Shown: positions 21,501 to 32,691 of the stretch, piece by piece
Position numbering within the stretch: position 1 is the first letter of the stretch
Layout of the letters: every line of letters begins with the position of its first letter
Assembly (NCBI GenBank): GCA_964007475.1
Contig: OZ023273.1
Location: 81,136,598 to 81,200,597, forward strand
DNA from: Hybos culiciformis
Lineage: Eukaryota > Arthropoda > Insecta > Diptera > Hybotidae
DNA: 64,000 bases
Direction of reading: 5' to 3'
Notes under the pieces: generated by a model
Told to the model about the DNA's origin: nothing
The model's database searches: none
The model's input: the letters and a program-made list of their open reading frames with translations, nothing else
Made by a program: the position numbers and the translations under genes

Positions 21501-24500
21501 CTGAGGTTCAGTTGTGTTCAGTTGTGTTCTGTTGTGTTCTGTCTGCGATTAATTGTGCACGTGTCGTAAAATTTCAAATTTTTTTAGTTCAATTGTTTTA
21601 AATTTTGACCTTTTTTTTTTTTTATTGTTGTGTATTATAAAGAAAAAATTAAAAAATAAAAATATAAATAAAAATTTTATAAAACTGAAATTTATAAATG
21701 TTGAAAATAATAATAATAATAATAATATAAAAATTAAAATAATATAAATGTTCAATCAAATTCGTGTCGACAAATTTATTTGAAACAAAATAAAATTAAT
21801 AAAAATATTAGACGCGGTTACCAAATCTTCCTTATTTTCTATCCTTTATTCCTGTGCACTTTTCTTCACTCGCTTGTCGTTGCCGTACTGGAGGTCAATA
21901 AGGTCTTAAAAACTGTTCACCGCCGGTTCGTGGCTCGTCAGCTTGTTGTCGGAACCAACTAGTATTTCTCTAATTTACACTTATTGAGTAGGGATGAGCA
22001 AAAAATTTAGTACACAATTCCGAGGTTTGGAAGCGAATTTCCAAGCCGTTCAAATCCATTTGGCCTCTGCTAAGCCAAATATTCTGGCTTTAAGTGAGAC
22101 CCAAGTATTGGACAACGGAGACCCCAACCGTTTTTCAATCCCCGGTTATGATCTCCACTCTTTATTCGTTGCCCACAGAGGAGTCGCTGTTTATATAAGG
22201 AATGACGTCGCTTGTTATCCTATCATAGATTTAAAATCATCAAGTCCCTTATTTAATTTTCTTTGGTTCAAATTAAGAACCAACAAACACGTCATCCATT
22301 TTTGCTTCCTTTACAGAAGCCCGCAACTGACTGGCAGTGATCACGTTGTCGAGTTTGACTTGCTGTCGGATCAAATAAATCAGATTCTGGCGAAAAACCC
22401 AGAGTCTGAAATTTTGGTTTTCGGTGATTTTAATGTACACAACGTATCATGGCTTAGTCATTCAAATCGCAACAGTCCCGAAGGCAGATATGTAGAGTTT
22501 TTTTCAAGTCTTAATAATCTAATTCAAATTATTTCTGAACCCACCCACATTCCAGATATAAACCATCAGGGTCATCATCTCTTGGATCTGTTTCTGACAT
22601 CGAATCCAGATAATTATAACGCTTCAATTAGTTCCCCCCTTGGAAACTCCGATCATTGTCTCGTTAGCACGTCCTTTTCTCTTGATGGTGGAGCGGGTTT
22701 ATCTAGAGCTCCTGGAAGACTGGTATGGACCTATTCCCAAGCTGATTGGGATGGGCTTGCTAGTTTTCTTGGACGAATGGATCTCTCTCGTTGGTTCTTG
22801 GAGAAGCATGTTGACCTTTGCACGGCTGTCATTACCGAAAGTATTCTGCTAGGAATGAAACTTTTCATTCCTCATAAAATAGTGCAAAATAAAACGAATA
22901 CTAAAAATCCGTGGTTCAATGACACCTGTGTAAGGGCCATAGCAGATAGGAATAATGCTTTTCGTGAGTATAAACATAACAATTCTTTAAGTTCACTGAA
23001 GCACTGGCGCGAAGTCAGGAACAGATGTAGTAGAATTTGTCGCCAACAGAAGGTTTTGTATACCCAGAGGAAGCGTCAAGAAATATTAAACCTTCCTAAA
23101 AATAGCAGAAGCTTTTGGAGCTTCGCTAAAAGTGTAAAACAAAACTTTTGTTCGCCTTCATCTTTTCCTCCCCTTGTAGATGGTGACCGGATCATATCAG
23201 ATTCGGTTGGGAAGGCTAATTTGTTTGCTAAACTTTTTAGTCAAAACTCAACACTCGCAGCTTCAGCTCAAGTTCCACCTGTTTTGCCAACTGTAAACTC
23301 TTCTTTTGGAAGAGTTTACTTTAGGCAACGTGCTGTTTTGAAAGCTCTAAAAAATCTGAATGTGAAAAAGTCAACTGGCCCCGATGGTATTCCGGCTGTG
23401 GTCCTTAAACATAATGCCTCCGTTCTAGCTAAACCTCTGCGCAACCTTTTCTATCTTGGCATTTACCCCACCAAGTGGAAAGTTGTGCATGTTCAGCCTA
23501 TTCCAAAAAAAGGCGATAAATGCGATCCCTCATACTACAGGCCTATTGCGCTTACTTCTATTCTCTCCAAAGTAATGGAATCTCTCATTAATAATAAAGT
23601 TAAAAAATACCTTGAAAGCAATAAACTGCTAAGGGACCAGCAATATGGTTTTCGCTCGAATAGATCGACTGGTGATCTAATGACATATTTGTCATTAGAC
23701 AAGCTCAACACCAGTCTTTACAACTCCGGTGAGGCTTGTGTTGTTGCTTTGGATATAGCTAAGGCTTTTGATCGAGTGTGGCACTCGGCCCTGATTTCTA
23801 AAGTGAAATCAATGGGTCTTGGATCAGCCTTTGTCGATTGGATCAACAATTTTTTGTCTGGCCGTTCTATTCGTGCTGTTGTGGATGGGTACAAGTCACA
23901 AATTTTCAATATCAACTCCGGTGTACCCCAAGGGTGCGTTCTCTCACCAACCCTCTTTCTAATTTTTATTAATGATCTTCTGCAATCTACTCTAAACCCC
24001 ATCCACAGCTTCGCCGATGACAGTAATTTGGTAGCAAGCTACGATTTTATTAATAGAAAATCAGCATCCTCAAATGCTGTTACTACGAAACGAAATTTCT
24101 TGCAAAGTAGCATAAATCACGACCTTTCAAAAATTGCACAATGGGGTCTTCTCAACAGAGTTGAGTTCAACGCATCCAAAACCCAATGCTGCCTAATTTC
24201 TAGAAAGCTGTCAACTTTCGATCCCCAATTTTCCTTTCAAGGAGAAAGTATTGTCAAATCTGGAAGCCTTAACATTTTAGGTTCGAAAATAACTTGCGAT
24301 TTAAGCTGGAAAATTCATATTTTCGAAACGGCAAAAAACGCAGCGAAATGTCTTGGTTTTCTAAAAAGATGTAAACAATACTTTTCCCCCTCTGATCTCT
24401 TAAACATTTATAAATCCTACATACGACCGAAATTAGAATATAATTCACATATATGGGCTGGTGCTCCAAAAACCCACCTTGAGTACCTGGACAAAGTTCA

Positions 24501-24996
24501 GAGAAGGGCTATTAGATTGATAAACAATCACCAAACCACCAGCTCATTAACATCACTCAATCACCGTCGCAATGTAGGTTCACTTTCCATTTTTTATAAA
24601 TACCTTGTTGGAATGGATACGTGTTCCCTGGAAGTAAAAGCCCTACTTCCTTCACTTCAAGTATTTTCACGTCAAACACGTACCGCCACAACGTCACACC
24701 CATATTCCGTCAAAATTCCCATATGTGATAGAACGAGCTTCGGAGATTCGTTTTCAATTCGCACCTCGAGAATGTGGAATGCTCTCCCATTAAAGTTGTT
24801 CCCGACAGCTGGTGGACGCTTAATCTACGACTTGTGCCGTTTTAAGAAAAGTGTAAATGATTACCTACTAACTGTCCCACTTTTTAATCCCGTCTAAATT
24901 TCCTGTCCTCATTACCAAATCCATACTTCTTTAGTACAAAAGGTATCCTCAATAGGTGGGTAACTTTAATAAAAAAATAAAAAAAAAAAAAAAAAC
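21500..24996 (+). mobile_element. Apparently full-length non-LTR retrotransposon (LINE)
   Basis: A roughly 490-bp leader beginning near TCAGTTGTGTTCAGTTGTGT is followed by a 967-codon ORF and a short 3' region that ends in A-rich DNA at about 24970-24996. The leader is GC-richer than its surroundings. There is no ORF1 that I can recognise. The 5' limit is inferred from where the older repeat (21345-21500) stops. No target duplication could be confirmed. Confidence 0.75.
21994..24897 (+). CDS. LINE endonuclease-reverse transcriptase, intact ORF
   Basis: Copies the element RNA into a nicked chromosomal target. The 967-codon frame is uninterrupted. The AP-type endonuclease covers residues 1 to about 235: ILALSETQ (E35), YRSPQ, LVFGDFNVH (near 144) and GNSDHCLV (near 219). 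A basic linker follows. The reverse transcriptase reads STGPDGIP (near 460), PIPKKGDKCDPSYYRPIAL, QYGFRSNRSTGDL, ALDIAKAFDRVWH (near 587), NSGVPQGCVLSPTLF and SFADDSNL (catalytic pair near 673). The C-terminus has LEYNSHIWAGAPKTHL and VQRRAIRLI. The domain order and the FADDS form fit the I/Jockey/CR1 group; I cannot fix the clade. The N-terminus begins close to the first endonuclease motif, so a slightly longer original protein is possible. No RNase H domain is visible. It is one of the youngest elements here. Confidence 0.92.
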   Translation: MSKKFSTQFRGLEANFQAVQIHLASAKPNILALSETQVLDNGDPNRFSIPGYDLHSLFVAHRGVAVYIRNDVACYPIIDLKSSSPLFNFLWFKLRTNKHVIHFCFLYRSPQLTGSDHVVEFDLLSDQINQILAKNPESEILVFGDFNVHNVSWLSHSNRNSPEGRYVEFFSSLNNLIQIISEPTHIPDINHQGHHLLDLFLTSNPDNYNASISSPLGNSDHCLVSTSFSLDGGAGLSRAPGRLVWTYSQADWDGLASFLGRMDLSRWFLEKHVDLCTAVITESILLGMKLFIPHKIVQNKTNTKNPWFNDTCVRAIADRNNAFREYKHNNSLSSLKHWREVRNRCSRICRQQKVLYTQRKRQEILNLPKNSRSFWSFAKSVKQNFCSPSSFPPLVDGDRIISDSVGKANLFAKLFSQNSTLAASAQVPPVLPTVNSSFGRVYFRQRAVLKALKNLNVKKSTGPDGIPAVVLKHNASVLAKPLRNLFYLGIYPTKWKVVHVQPIPKKGDKCDPSYYRPIALTSILSKVMESLINNKVKKYLESNKLLRDQQYGFRSNRSTGDLMTYLSLDKLNTSLYNSGEACVVALDIAKAFDRVWHSALISKVKSMGLGSAFVDWINNFLSGRSIRAVVDGYKSQIFNINSGVPQGCVLSPTLFLIFINDLLQSTLNPIHSFADDSNLVASYDFINRKSASSNAVTTKRNFLQSSINHDLSKIAQWGLLNRVEFNASKTQCCLISRKLSTFDPQFSFQGESIVKSGSLNILGSKITCDLSWKIHIFETAKNAAKCLGFLKRCKQYFSPSDLLNIYKSYIRPKLEYNSHIWAGAPKTHLEYLDKVQRRAIRLINNHQTTSSLTSLNHRRNVGSLSIFYKYLVGMDTCSLEVKALLPSLQVFSRQTRTATTSHPYSVKIPICDRTSFGDSFSIRTSRMWNALPLKLFPTAGGRLIYDLCRFKKSVNDYLLTVPLFNPV

Positions 24997-25525
24997 TTAA
25001 ATAAAAATAATTTTATAAATATTTAGATAAAAAATCTTTTTTAGTGATTTATAGCTGCATAAAAAACGGAAATTTGAATGTAGTCAATTAGAACTTGAAT
25101 CATCAATAAATATTACTACACCGAAGAGAGTGACAATATACTTTGATTTCGAACCGGAATAATTATACAAGAAAACTCAAAATAGCTGTAACATAGAAAA
25201 TTCTTTCTAGAATTCTAATGAATTTCTTTAATATTTCTAAAATCCATAAATCATTAGCTAGTTTCATTTAAATAATATTTTAATCAAATAATAAGTAAAT
25301 TAAAACTACTATTTTCGACGAATATTTTTGAAAACTAAGACGTAAGGGAAAAATATTATAGATCTTTTGTTTACAAAAATTTTATCTCGGTGATCTTTCA
25401 AATAACCATACACCACTAACAAAACGCCAATAAAGATCAGTGGGATTTTTTTTATTTTGGAATACATTTTTTTAGTTCTAACCAACATTTTAGTTTTTTC
25501 TTGATTTCAAATTTATAAAATTACA
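24997..25525. other. AT-rich stretch, nothing recognised
   Basis: No coding or repeat structure can be supported. Confidence 0.5.
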
Positions 25526-25650
25526 TTAGGCCTTCACTAGAAAAGAATTTGAAATAGTGAAATTTCTAATGTATTTGAAATATCATTACTGTCGAACTTA
25601 CACTTGAAATTTGAAATTCGGAATTTCAAATTCTTTTCGGGTGAAGGCAT
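25526..25650. mobile_element. Small MITE with ~26-bp TIR (GCCTTCAC)
   Basis: Left GGCCTTCACTAGAAAAGAAT plus TTGAAAT; the right arm is the inverse with a CCC for TAG change. Short AT-rich interior with repeats of GAAATTTGAAATTC. Loosely related to the nested MITE at 28378-28840, which also ends in a TTCACCC word. Confidence 0.75.
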
Positions 25651-25915
25651 ATTGTTAAAAAATGTTTCAATTAAAAAAAAAAATGACAATATTAGAGATA
25701 CATTTTGTCGCCCGAGTAATGATTTGGCGTATACGTCAAATTTCCATTTCGAGTAAATTGATCTCAAAGTTGGAAATTAAATATTGGCAAAACTAGCCGA
25801 TAGAATTTTTTTATTTTTTGACAGCTTTTTGATATTTAAAAGATGGTTTAAAATGGATGATTTCAGATTTCAGACTCAATTGTATCATGATTTTTTTTCG
25901 ATTTTAAAAAAAAAA

Positions 25916-26175
25916 TATTTGCTGTATTCGCCATTTCGCACGTTTTTTTCGGGCATCCCATACACCTACGGCAAAATAATTCACATACGGCAAACCAAGA
26001 GTCTAAAGAGACTAACATAAATTGATGTTATGTCGCTTTTAAAGAAAAAAGTCGCTTTTAAAAAAAATTGATTTGCTGTATTCGCCATTTCGCACGTTTT
26101 TTTCGGGCATCCCATACACGTACGGCAAAATAATTCACATACGGCAAAACAAGAGTCTAAAGAGACATAACATAA
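25916..26175 (+). repeat. Direct duplication, ~154-bp offset
   Basis: GCTGTATTCGCCATTTCGCA through CAAGAGTCTAAAGAGAC is present from 25921 and again from 26075 with few differences. The second copy ends in a perfect palindrome (ACATAACATAAATTTATG in the centre). Confidence 0.85.
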
Positions 26176-26302
26176 ATTTATGTTATGTCTCTTTCTGAAA
26201 GTGTCACAAACTAAATTTTGTAAGTGACTCAACCTAAATTTATTTTATGTCATTTTGTGTCATTAATTGCATAAAATCTTTTTTTTTTTCTATAACTTAA
26301 GT

Positions 26303-26786
26303 AGGGTAGGTGACTTAAGGTCAAGTGACATAAAGTCAAGTGACCTTATGTCCATTTCAAAACGACATAAAGTCAAGTGATATTATGTCGTTATTGAAAT
26401 GGACATAAAGTCAAAGTTAAAAAAAACATAAAATCACAATATCAAGTTTGCTCAAACAATAAGTGTTTTTTATTTATATTATTTGTGACAGACTTGATTG
26501 CAGTGGCTGCCGTAATTTTTTTTGGAAAAGGTCATATTACTTACTTGATTTTAGGCCTTTTCCAAAAGAATGTTGTTCAAAGAATTTTTATTTCCATAAT
26601 TGCGGTATATTGAGCTTATGTCCTTTTACATTGAAAAAAATTGTGACTTAAAATCACATTAAAAACAGACATAAAGTGATCTTATGTCCATTTCAAAAAC
26701 AACATAATATCACTTGACTTTATGTCGTTTTGAAATGAAATATGGTCACTTGACTTTATGTCACTTGACCTTAAGTCACCTACCTA
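26303..26786. mobile_element. Palindrome-rich MITE, ~85-bp inverted ends, GACATAAAGTCA words
   Basis: Ends GGTAGGTGACTTAAGGTCAA and its inverse continue as near-perfect inverted copies for about 85 bp. GACATAAAGTCA or its inverse recurs at least eight times. The interior is AT-rich and the short open frame at 26463 has no motif. Same word family as the MULE-like element at 32692-33637. Confidence 0.8.
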
Positions 26787-27291
26787 CATACAGTTTGTTA
26801 ATGTTTTTTTTTATATTTAGTTTATGACACTTTCATAATTTATTAAAAAAGACATAAAATAAAAAAAACCAAGATGACTTTAAATAAACTTACGTTGTGA
26901 TACTTTTAGAAAATGACATAACATAAATTTATGTTATGTCGTTTTCAAAGGCACCCTCCCAATTATTTCTACTTAATTATTGACATATTGAATTCTTAAA
27001 TAAAAAAGACAAATTCTGTCAAAACTACAAAAATTAACTTATTATTGATTTAAATCAAAAATTTAATTAATCTTATTATACAAAAAATTTAATAAATGTT
27101 TTTTTAAAACTTCTTGTTGCAAAAAAAATGATGAAATAACATTATTAAAAAAATATTTTGTATGAATTAATGGCCACTTTTGGTACACGTACGGTAAAAC
27201 AATAGTCAGTAGTTGAACATTTTTTTGAGCTTACGTGCACGTACGGTAAAACAACTTTCTGCGAAAAAAAACTTTATTTTGTATTGAAAAA

Positions 27292-27326
27292 TTGCCGTAT
27301 ACGCCTTCAGTGGGCGTATACGGCAA
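27292..27326. repeat. Perfect 14-bp hairpin TTGCCGTATACGCC
   Basis: 27292-27305 pairs exactly with 27313-27326 around a 7-base loop. It contains the TACGGCAAAAC word of the surrounding element and may be an internal binding site. Confidence 0.75.
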
Positions 27327-28003
27327 AACAACTGGATATATATCAGTTTTGGTGGCTTTTACAGCAAAGTGTACACTGATTATCTCGGGAACGGAAGTAG
27401 ATAGAAGAAAACGGGTTAAAGATTCACAAAATTTGGGTTTTGAAACCCATAATGGCATTCTTAACTCAAAAACGCTAAAATGGCGAATACGCCAAATCAA
27501 TTCTCGAGCGACGATTTTTGTACTGATAAATTATCCAAAAACGAAAAGTCTAAATTTCGATGCGGCTGTGGACTATGCCCCCTATTAATGCCTGTTCTAA
27601 CTGCGGTTAACTTAACGCAATAAACCACAATTTTTTTTAAAATTCCAAATCCAGAAAAATATAATAAATAATAAAGAGATCCGTAAATCAAATGGAATTA
27701 CACTTCGCTATAAACATTGATTAAAAGAATTGTACTGCGAAAAAGTACCAAAGATAAATGTAAAGACAAAATGAATAAAAGCCTTATAATAGCTGATTAT
27801 AATAATTGGAACAAAATAATCAATTATAACAAAAAAAAATATTATCACCTCGAAAAATGTTAAACGTCTTCTTATCTTAAATTAATTCCAAACAAAAAAA
27901 GTTTATAAAACACAAAAAAAAAAACAATTCTTTATCAGTTTAGAAAATAACCCTTTGAAAACAAAAAGTTATTTACAACCATCATATTTTTGTAAGTGAT
28001 CAC

Positions 28004-28935
28004 CAGGGATGCCAACTGGGGTGTTTTACCCTGGAGTTTCCAGTCTTTCAACTAAAACTCCAGTCTCCAGGTTTTTTAAAATTTTACCAGTTTTTTTCAA
28101 AATTAATAATTTTAAAGTAAAAAAGAAATTCACATAAGCCATTAACCAGTAGAAGTTATTTTACTTTGTTATTCATTTAGCTATAGTATCATTTGTTCCA
28201 AAACAAAGTTATTAATACCTTTAAGAAATAATTGATCTCATTAATTAACTAATTTTTTTCTAATTTCAATAATTGTATTTATTTTATATTACTTTCTATA
28301 AAGTTTTATTCTAATTTGAATTATTTTTGTATATGCGGTTTATTTTATGTTTCGTTTGTTTATGTTAATAATAATTGTGCTTCACCCTTAAAAAATTTAA
28401 GAATTTCAAATTTTGAATTTCAAATTCCTAATGTATTTTGTTGTGTAAAATTCAAATTTTTTTTTGTTGTTGTGTATCTCAAATACACGCTCTGGCTGAG
28501 GCGTGTATTTGAAATTCACACAACAAAAAAAATTTTTGAAATTCAAGTTCTGTCATTCTAATTGATTTTCCTTGTACAATAATTTTTTGTTCATAATTTT
28601 TGCCCCGATGTAATAAAATCCTCTAAAGAAAATCCTACTCTGGCAGCTTCGTCATTAATAATTGAAATATATGAAAAAAAGTGAAAAAAAGTAATGTATT
28701 TTGTTAGTGTGATTTAATGTCAAAAAAAAGTTTTCGTGCGAAACTTTTTTTTGACATTAAATCACACTAACAAAATACATTAGGAATTTGAAATTCAGAA
28801 TTTGAAATTCTTAAATTTTTTTAAGGGTGAAGCACAAATGTAATTTATAAATTTATTATTTTTTCTATTTTTCTATCTACATTTTTTGTTTTTTCAACTC
28901 TCAAGTTTTTCCTCGGTCAAGAGTTGGCAACCCTG
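28004..28935. mobile_element. Non-autonomous hAT, TSD GTGATCAC
   Basis: Ends CAGGGATGCCAACT and AGTTGGCAACCCTG are classical hAT inverted repeats. The 8-bp palindromic target GTGATCAC is duplicated exactly at 27996-28003 and 28936-28943. The interior holds no transposase but a nested MITE at 28378-28840. Confidence 0.95.
28378..28840. mobile_element. Nested MITE with compound palindromes
   Basis: Left arm GTGCTTCACCCTTAAAAAAT onward and right arm (inverse, 28775-28840) match over about 65 bp. Two further inner palindromes (around 28490 with AAATACACGCC, and 28700-28770 around GACATTAAATCACACTAAC) suggest repeated foldback events. Confidence 0.75.
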
Positions 28936-28943
28936 GTGATCAC

Positions 28944-30524
28944 AGGACACATAACATACTCAAAAAGTATAATTTCTGAAAGATAATTGAACGTTTTTTT
29001 CATCGATCTAAAATAAAAACAACATTCACTCATTTAAAATTTTGTTTGCGAACTTATAAAAAAAAAATCTAAAATATACCTAGCCCGCGGAGAGACGGAA
29101 CAATCGTGCCGTCCACTATACTCCATCGCAGCCGATAAAATGTAACGTTGAGTTCTGATTTCGAAAATATTTATTATCCAAATTAATTGGGTCGATTCAA
29201 TTTTAATTTATTTCTAACCTTTCAACTTTATATTGTATTATGTTGTATATACTTATATATACTATTTTTATTCAAAATTCACTGAAAATTCATTAAATTA
29301 TTCTTGAAATATTGGAATACATTTTAATTATAATTTATAAGAAATTTAAGTGCCTCTGCCTAAAATTTATTTTTATTTCATATTGATAAATAAGTTATTT
29401 TTATAATATTTAGTTTAAATTTTTACAAAATACGCATATATTTTTATTAAAATATTTAGGTACATTGCGCACTTTTATCCCAAAAATAAAAAATATATTT
29501 ACAAAAAAAAAAAATAAAAATTCATTCATTTTTAGTGCACAGACATAGAACCTCTCAATATACCTGGTTGAAGTATTATTACCCAATCATAAATTAATAA
29601 AATTTTCACAAACGCCGGCTTTTCGGCCGGCACATCTTTTTCGAAAGAAAATTTCATTTTATTTTTTCCATATACTATGATCTTTTCAACAAAAATGAAG
29701 TGATCAATGTATTTTCCAGAATATGTTTATATTTTTAAGACGTACATAGTTTTTATGTTATTTTGCTTTAAAACAAGAATTTAGGTACCTACCTAATAGA
29801 TTTAAAAAAAAAAGTTAAAACAAGAAAAAAAAATTAATTTACTTACCAACAATTTCAGATTGATTTGATGAAACATGTCAGGTCAAGATCAGGTTTCAGC
29901 TTATGTCGGCAGGCAGGCAGGTACTTGTTTTCTTTATTCCTCTTGTCTCTAAACTGGAACCGGAATGAAATAAAAAAATATAAATTTAGAAACTAAATTT
30001 TTTTTATGTTATATCTAATTTCTAATATCTAATCTATAAAAATAATTCAAATTTTTAAAAAATATTTTCATTAAAATATTAATTTACTTACCAAAAATTT
30101 GGATGAGACACGTCAGGTTTCAGCTTATGGCGGCACACCACACAAAAACACAAGAAATTTAAAAAAAAAATTCTTTTTAAATTTTGAGTTGAGCGTACTG
30201 CGTAGATTAACAAAGTTATTTTTTAATTAATTTCACTACTGATTTATTATAGTATTTTCTATAAAACATTTTTTTTTTAAATCAGTATCAGTAGTCATAG
30301 TCAGTACTTTCACTTACTGTTCTGGCACGTGCCACCACACCAAGAACCAAGCACAAGCACCAACTCGTTCGGGCTTTGGTTCGGTAGACTTTTAATTTTT
30401 TTACTTTAGTTTAATTAATTTATTTTTTAAATTAATTTAAATAAAAATGTTAAATAGTTGTTAAATGAGTAAATAAGTTTTTCAATTTTCACTTTCACTA
30501 TCACTTACTTCCACTTCCTTCAAT
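28944..30524. other. Non-coding stretch with two related TTACTTACC/CAGGTTTCAGCTTATG blocks
   Basis: Blocks at about 29840-29920 and 30085-30135 share AATTTACTTACCAA, GTCAGGT(T) and TTTCAGCTTATG(T/G)CGGCA. On the minus strand each reads as sequence followed by GGTAAGTAA, a good splice donor, so repeated exon ends of an unseen minus-strand transcript are possible. A short hairpin (GCCGGCTTTTCGGCCGGC) lies at about 29613. No ORF supports a gene. Confidence 0.4.
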
Positions 30525-31976
30525 TAGGGATTATGATTTCTCGGTTTTGATAAATTCTCGTTGACGAGAATTTATTGTAAAATATTCGATAATTATCGAT
30601 AATTCTCGATACTTTTTAAAATTATTTACCAACCCGTAACGAAATAGAACTTTTTTGTACATATTATTTTAATGTTTTAAATTTTCTAAAATTACAGCAT
30701 AAAATTTTATTCTTGTACATATATTTTTAAAATTCTGTACGGTAGCCCTAAAAAAAGAAAAAAAGAGAAAAAAAATACGAGAAGAAAGGAAGCAAAAAAT
30801 AAAAACTTATAATAAGTTGATAATAAATTTTCAATTTTTTTTATTTGAGTTAAAAACAATTAATTCTAAAGTTAAATAATTTTTAAAATATTTTAAAATA
30901 TTCCAAAGCTATTTTCTGGTATGTAAACTTCTGTAATTTAAAATAAATAAAATAAATTTAAAATTTCTACGAATTTTTTTTTTAAGTGGATCATTTAAAT
31001 ATTAAGTAAGATTTTTTTTCTACTTTAAGATAATAAACATAAAAAAATGGAAAGTTGAGGTAAAGTAAAGCAAACGAATTTGATTATCTTTAAAAAAATC
31101 TTATACTTCAATCTTTATCATCTTTTATTGATAGCTGACAGAATTAATCATTGGAATTATTTTAATCGAAAAGATGATAAGAATTCGGCTTCATGTAACT
31201 TATGCAACAAAATAATAAAAACTTCAGGCGGGTCTACTACGGGATTACATAGCCATCTGGAACGAATTCATCAAATTAAAATTTCATCAAAGCGATCATA
31301 TGAAAAAATTCCATGTTCAACAGTTCCAAAAAAACAAAAATTAAATCTTATTTCTGGAACAAATGTTGATGAGTCTCTTCCCGCAGTAATTTCCCGTCTT
31401 TGTGCTAGAGATAAAATACCTTTTTTAACAATTTGCAATTCATACGATTTAAGAAATTAGCTTTCTTTCAAAGGCCATGTTGTTACAAAATATCCGCAAG
31501 CAATTAAAAATATGGTAATCAACTACTCTAGAAAAATAAGGGAGGAAGTTATAGAAAAGCTAAATTTGTTGAAAACTGAGAATAGTTATTTTTCTTTAAC
31601 TTTTAATGAATGGACTTCCATAAAAAATCGGAGATATATTAATGTGAATGTTCATTATTTTAATGATTTTTACAACTTGGGCCTGGAAAGAATCTCTGGA
31701 AGTGCTCCAACAGACATTTTTTGTGAGCTGCTTCAGAAAAAGTTATCAGTGTTTGAAATTTCCATTGCAGGTAATTGCTATAACCACGGATGGAGCTGCA
31801 CTCATGACAGCGGTAGCAAAAAACTGAATGTAATACACCAGTTGTGTTATACACATGGTATTCATTTAGCTGTCACAAAAATTTTGTATAAAAATGAAAT
31901 ACAGCTTGAAATTGAAAACTTTGACTATTGTTATAATGACGAAACTAGAAATGAATTCGAAGGTATGTTTTGTTAA
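30525..31976 (+). mobile_element. Decayed BED-type hAT, 3' truncated
   Basis: A plausible 5' end (TAGGGATTATGATTTCTCGG at 30525) precedes the transposase remnant at 31080-31976. The right terminal repeat is missing; a Penelope end begins just after. The 5' end call is tentative because no partner or target duplication remains. Confidence 0.55.
31080..31976 (+). pseudogene. hAT transposase remnant, BED finger and start of catalytic domain
   Basis: The BED finger reads HWNYFNRKDDKNSASCNLC and TTGLHSHLERIHQI (C-x2-C...H-x4-H form). It is followed by SLPAVISRLCARDKIPFLTI, the usual hAT linker. A TAG at 31458-31460 interrupts; the same frame resumes with VTKYPQAIKNM and SLTFNEWTSIKNRRYINVNV (first catalytic Asp replaced by Asn in NEWT). 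Then comes a shifted stretch reading TTDGAALMTAVA (second Asp) in the neighbouring frame, and HQLCYTHGIHLAV back in the first frame. So there is one nonsense, two compensating shifts and a lost catalytic residue. The C-terminal dimerisation domain is absent. Confidence 0.8.
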
Positions 31977-32029
31977 GCTTAAAGTCAGTATTGTGTAGTA
32001 ATTTATGCAAAAAACGACTAATTTGAAAT

Positions 32030-32110
32030 ACACTAATAAAATTATTTAATGGTGGGTTATTTATTCCATTTTAACGTTTCGGTATTTTGTGACACCCTCT
32101 TCAGTAAACT
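32030..32110 (-). mobile_element. Penelope-type 3' end with hammerhead-like motif
   Basis: On the minus strand CTGAAGAGGGTGT, a short spacer, ATACCGAAACGTT appears. This is the same layout as 11124-11152: CTGAAGA, a stem GGGT...(A)TACC, GAAAC. It lies directly after the truncated hAT. No coding part is present. Confidence 0.45.
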
Positions 32111-32119
32111 GTCGTAAAG

Positions 32120-32190
32120 TAATTTTGAATGTACTAATTATGTATATATATGTGTATATATATGTGTGTATATATATATTTTATATATAT
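32120..32190. repeat. TATATG/TATA microsatellite
   Basis: Runs of TATATATGTG and TATATATATA lead up to the target duplication of the hAT element at 32199. Confidence 0.8.
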
Positions 32191-32691
32191 ATTGTAATTA
32201 GCGTTGCCAGGCGTCCTCCTTTAGGGAGGACAGTCCTCCATTTACTACTTAAAATATCCGTCCTCCAAAAAGGCTTAAATGTCCTCCATATTGAAATTTA
32301 CAAAAAAATTATCGTAGTTACCCTGTTGCTCGCTTTATTTTCTCGATTTATTTTCTTTTGTGAATAACTAATGTTCGTTTTCTTTTGTTTTGTGTACATA
32401 TTATAATTTTTAATGGTGCTACTGTACTGAGTGATTATTTTCCAAAATTTCATCAACTGGTTCGCAGTGAAATTATTTTGCAAGGAAATAGTATACTAAA
32501 AAAATTAAACTGCATGAAACCCACTTTTTTTTTTATTAATTCACTAATTAATTTAAAAAAATAAATATTATTTATATACAACTGAAATTTAGTATGCATA
32601 AAAAAAACATTAAAATTAAAAATCAATAAATTAATTAAAAATTAATTAAATCATTTAAAATTATTTCAAATAGCCGGTTCGCACGAACCAT

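Larger units (their letters stand above)
25706..27523. mobile_element. DNA element with TACGGCAAAAC repeats, ~38-bp TIR
   Basis: Left GTCGCCCGAGTAATGATTTG plus GCGTATACG; the right end (about 27480-27523) carries the inverse at about 80% identity. Inside, TACGG(C/T)AAAA(C/T)AA occurs at least seven times (25966, 25985, 26122, 26141, 27188, 27243, 27318). No convincing protein. A MITE (26303-26786) and an internal duplication lie within it. Confidence 0.6.

Noticed and set aside
32089..32367. 92-codon plus-strand frame with a Tyr/Ile/Val run
   Set aside because: The run is the TATATG microsatellite and the rest is the end of a non-coding hAT.
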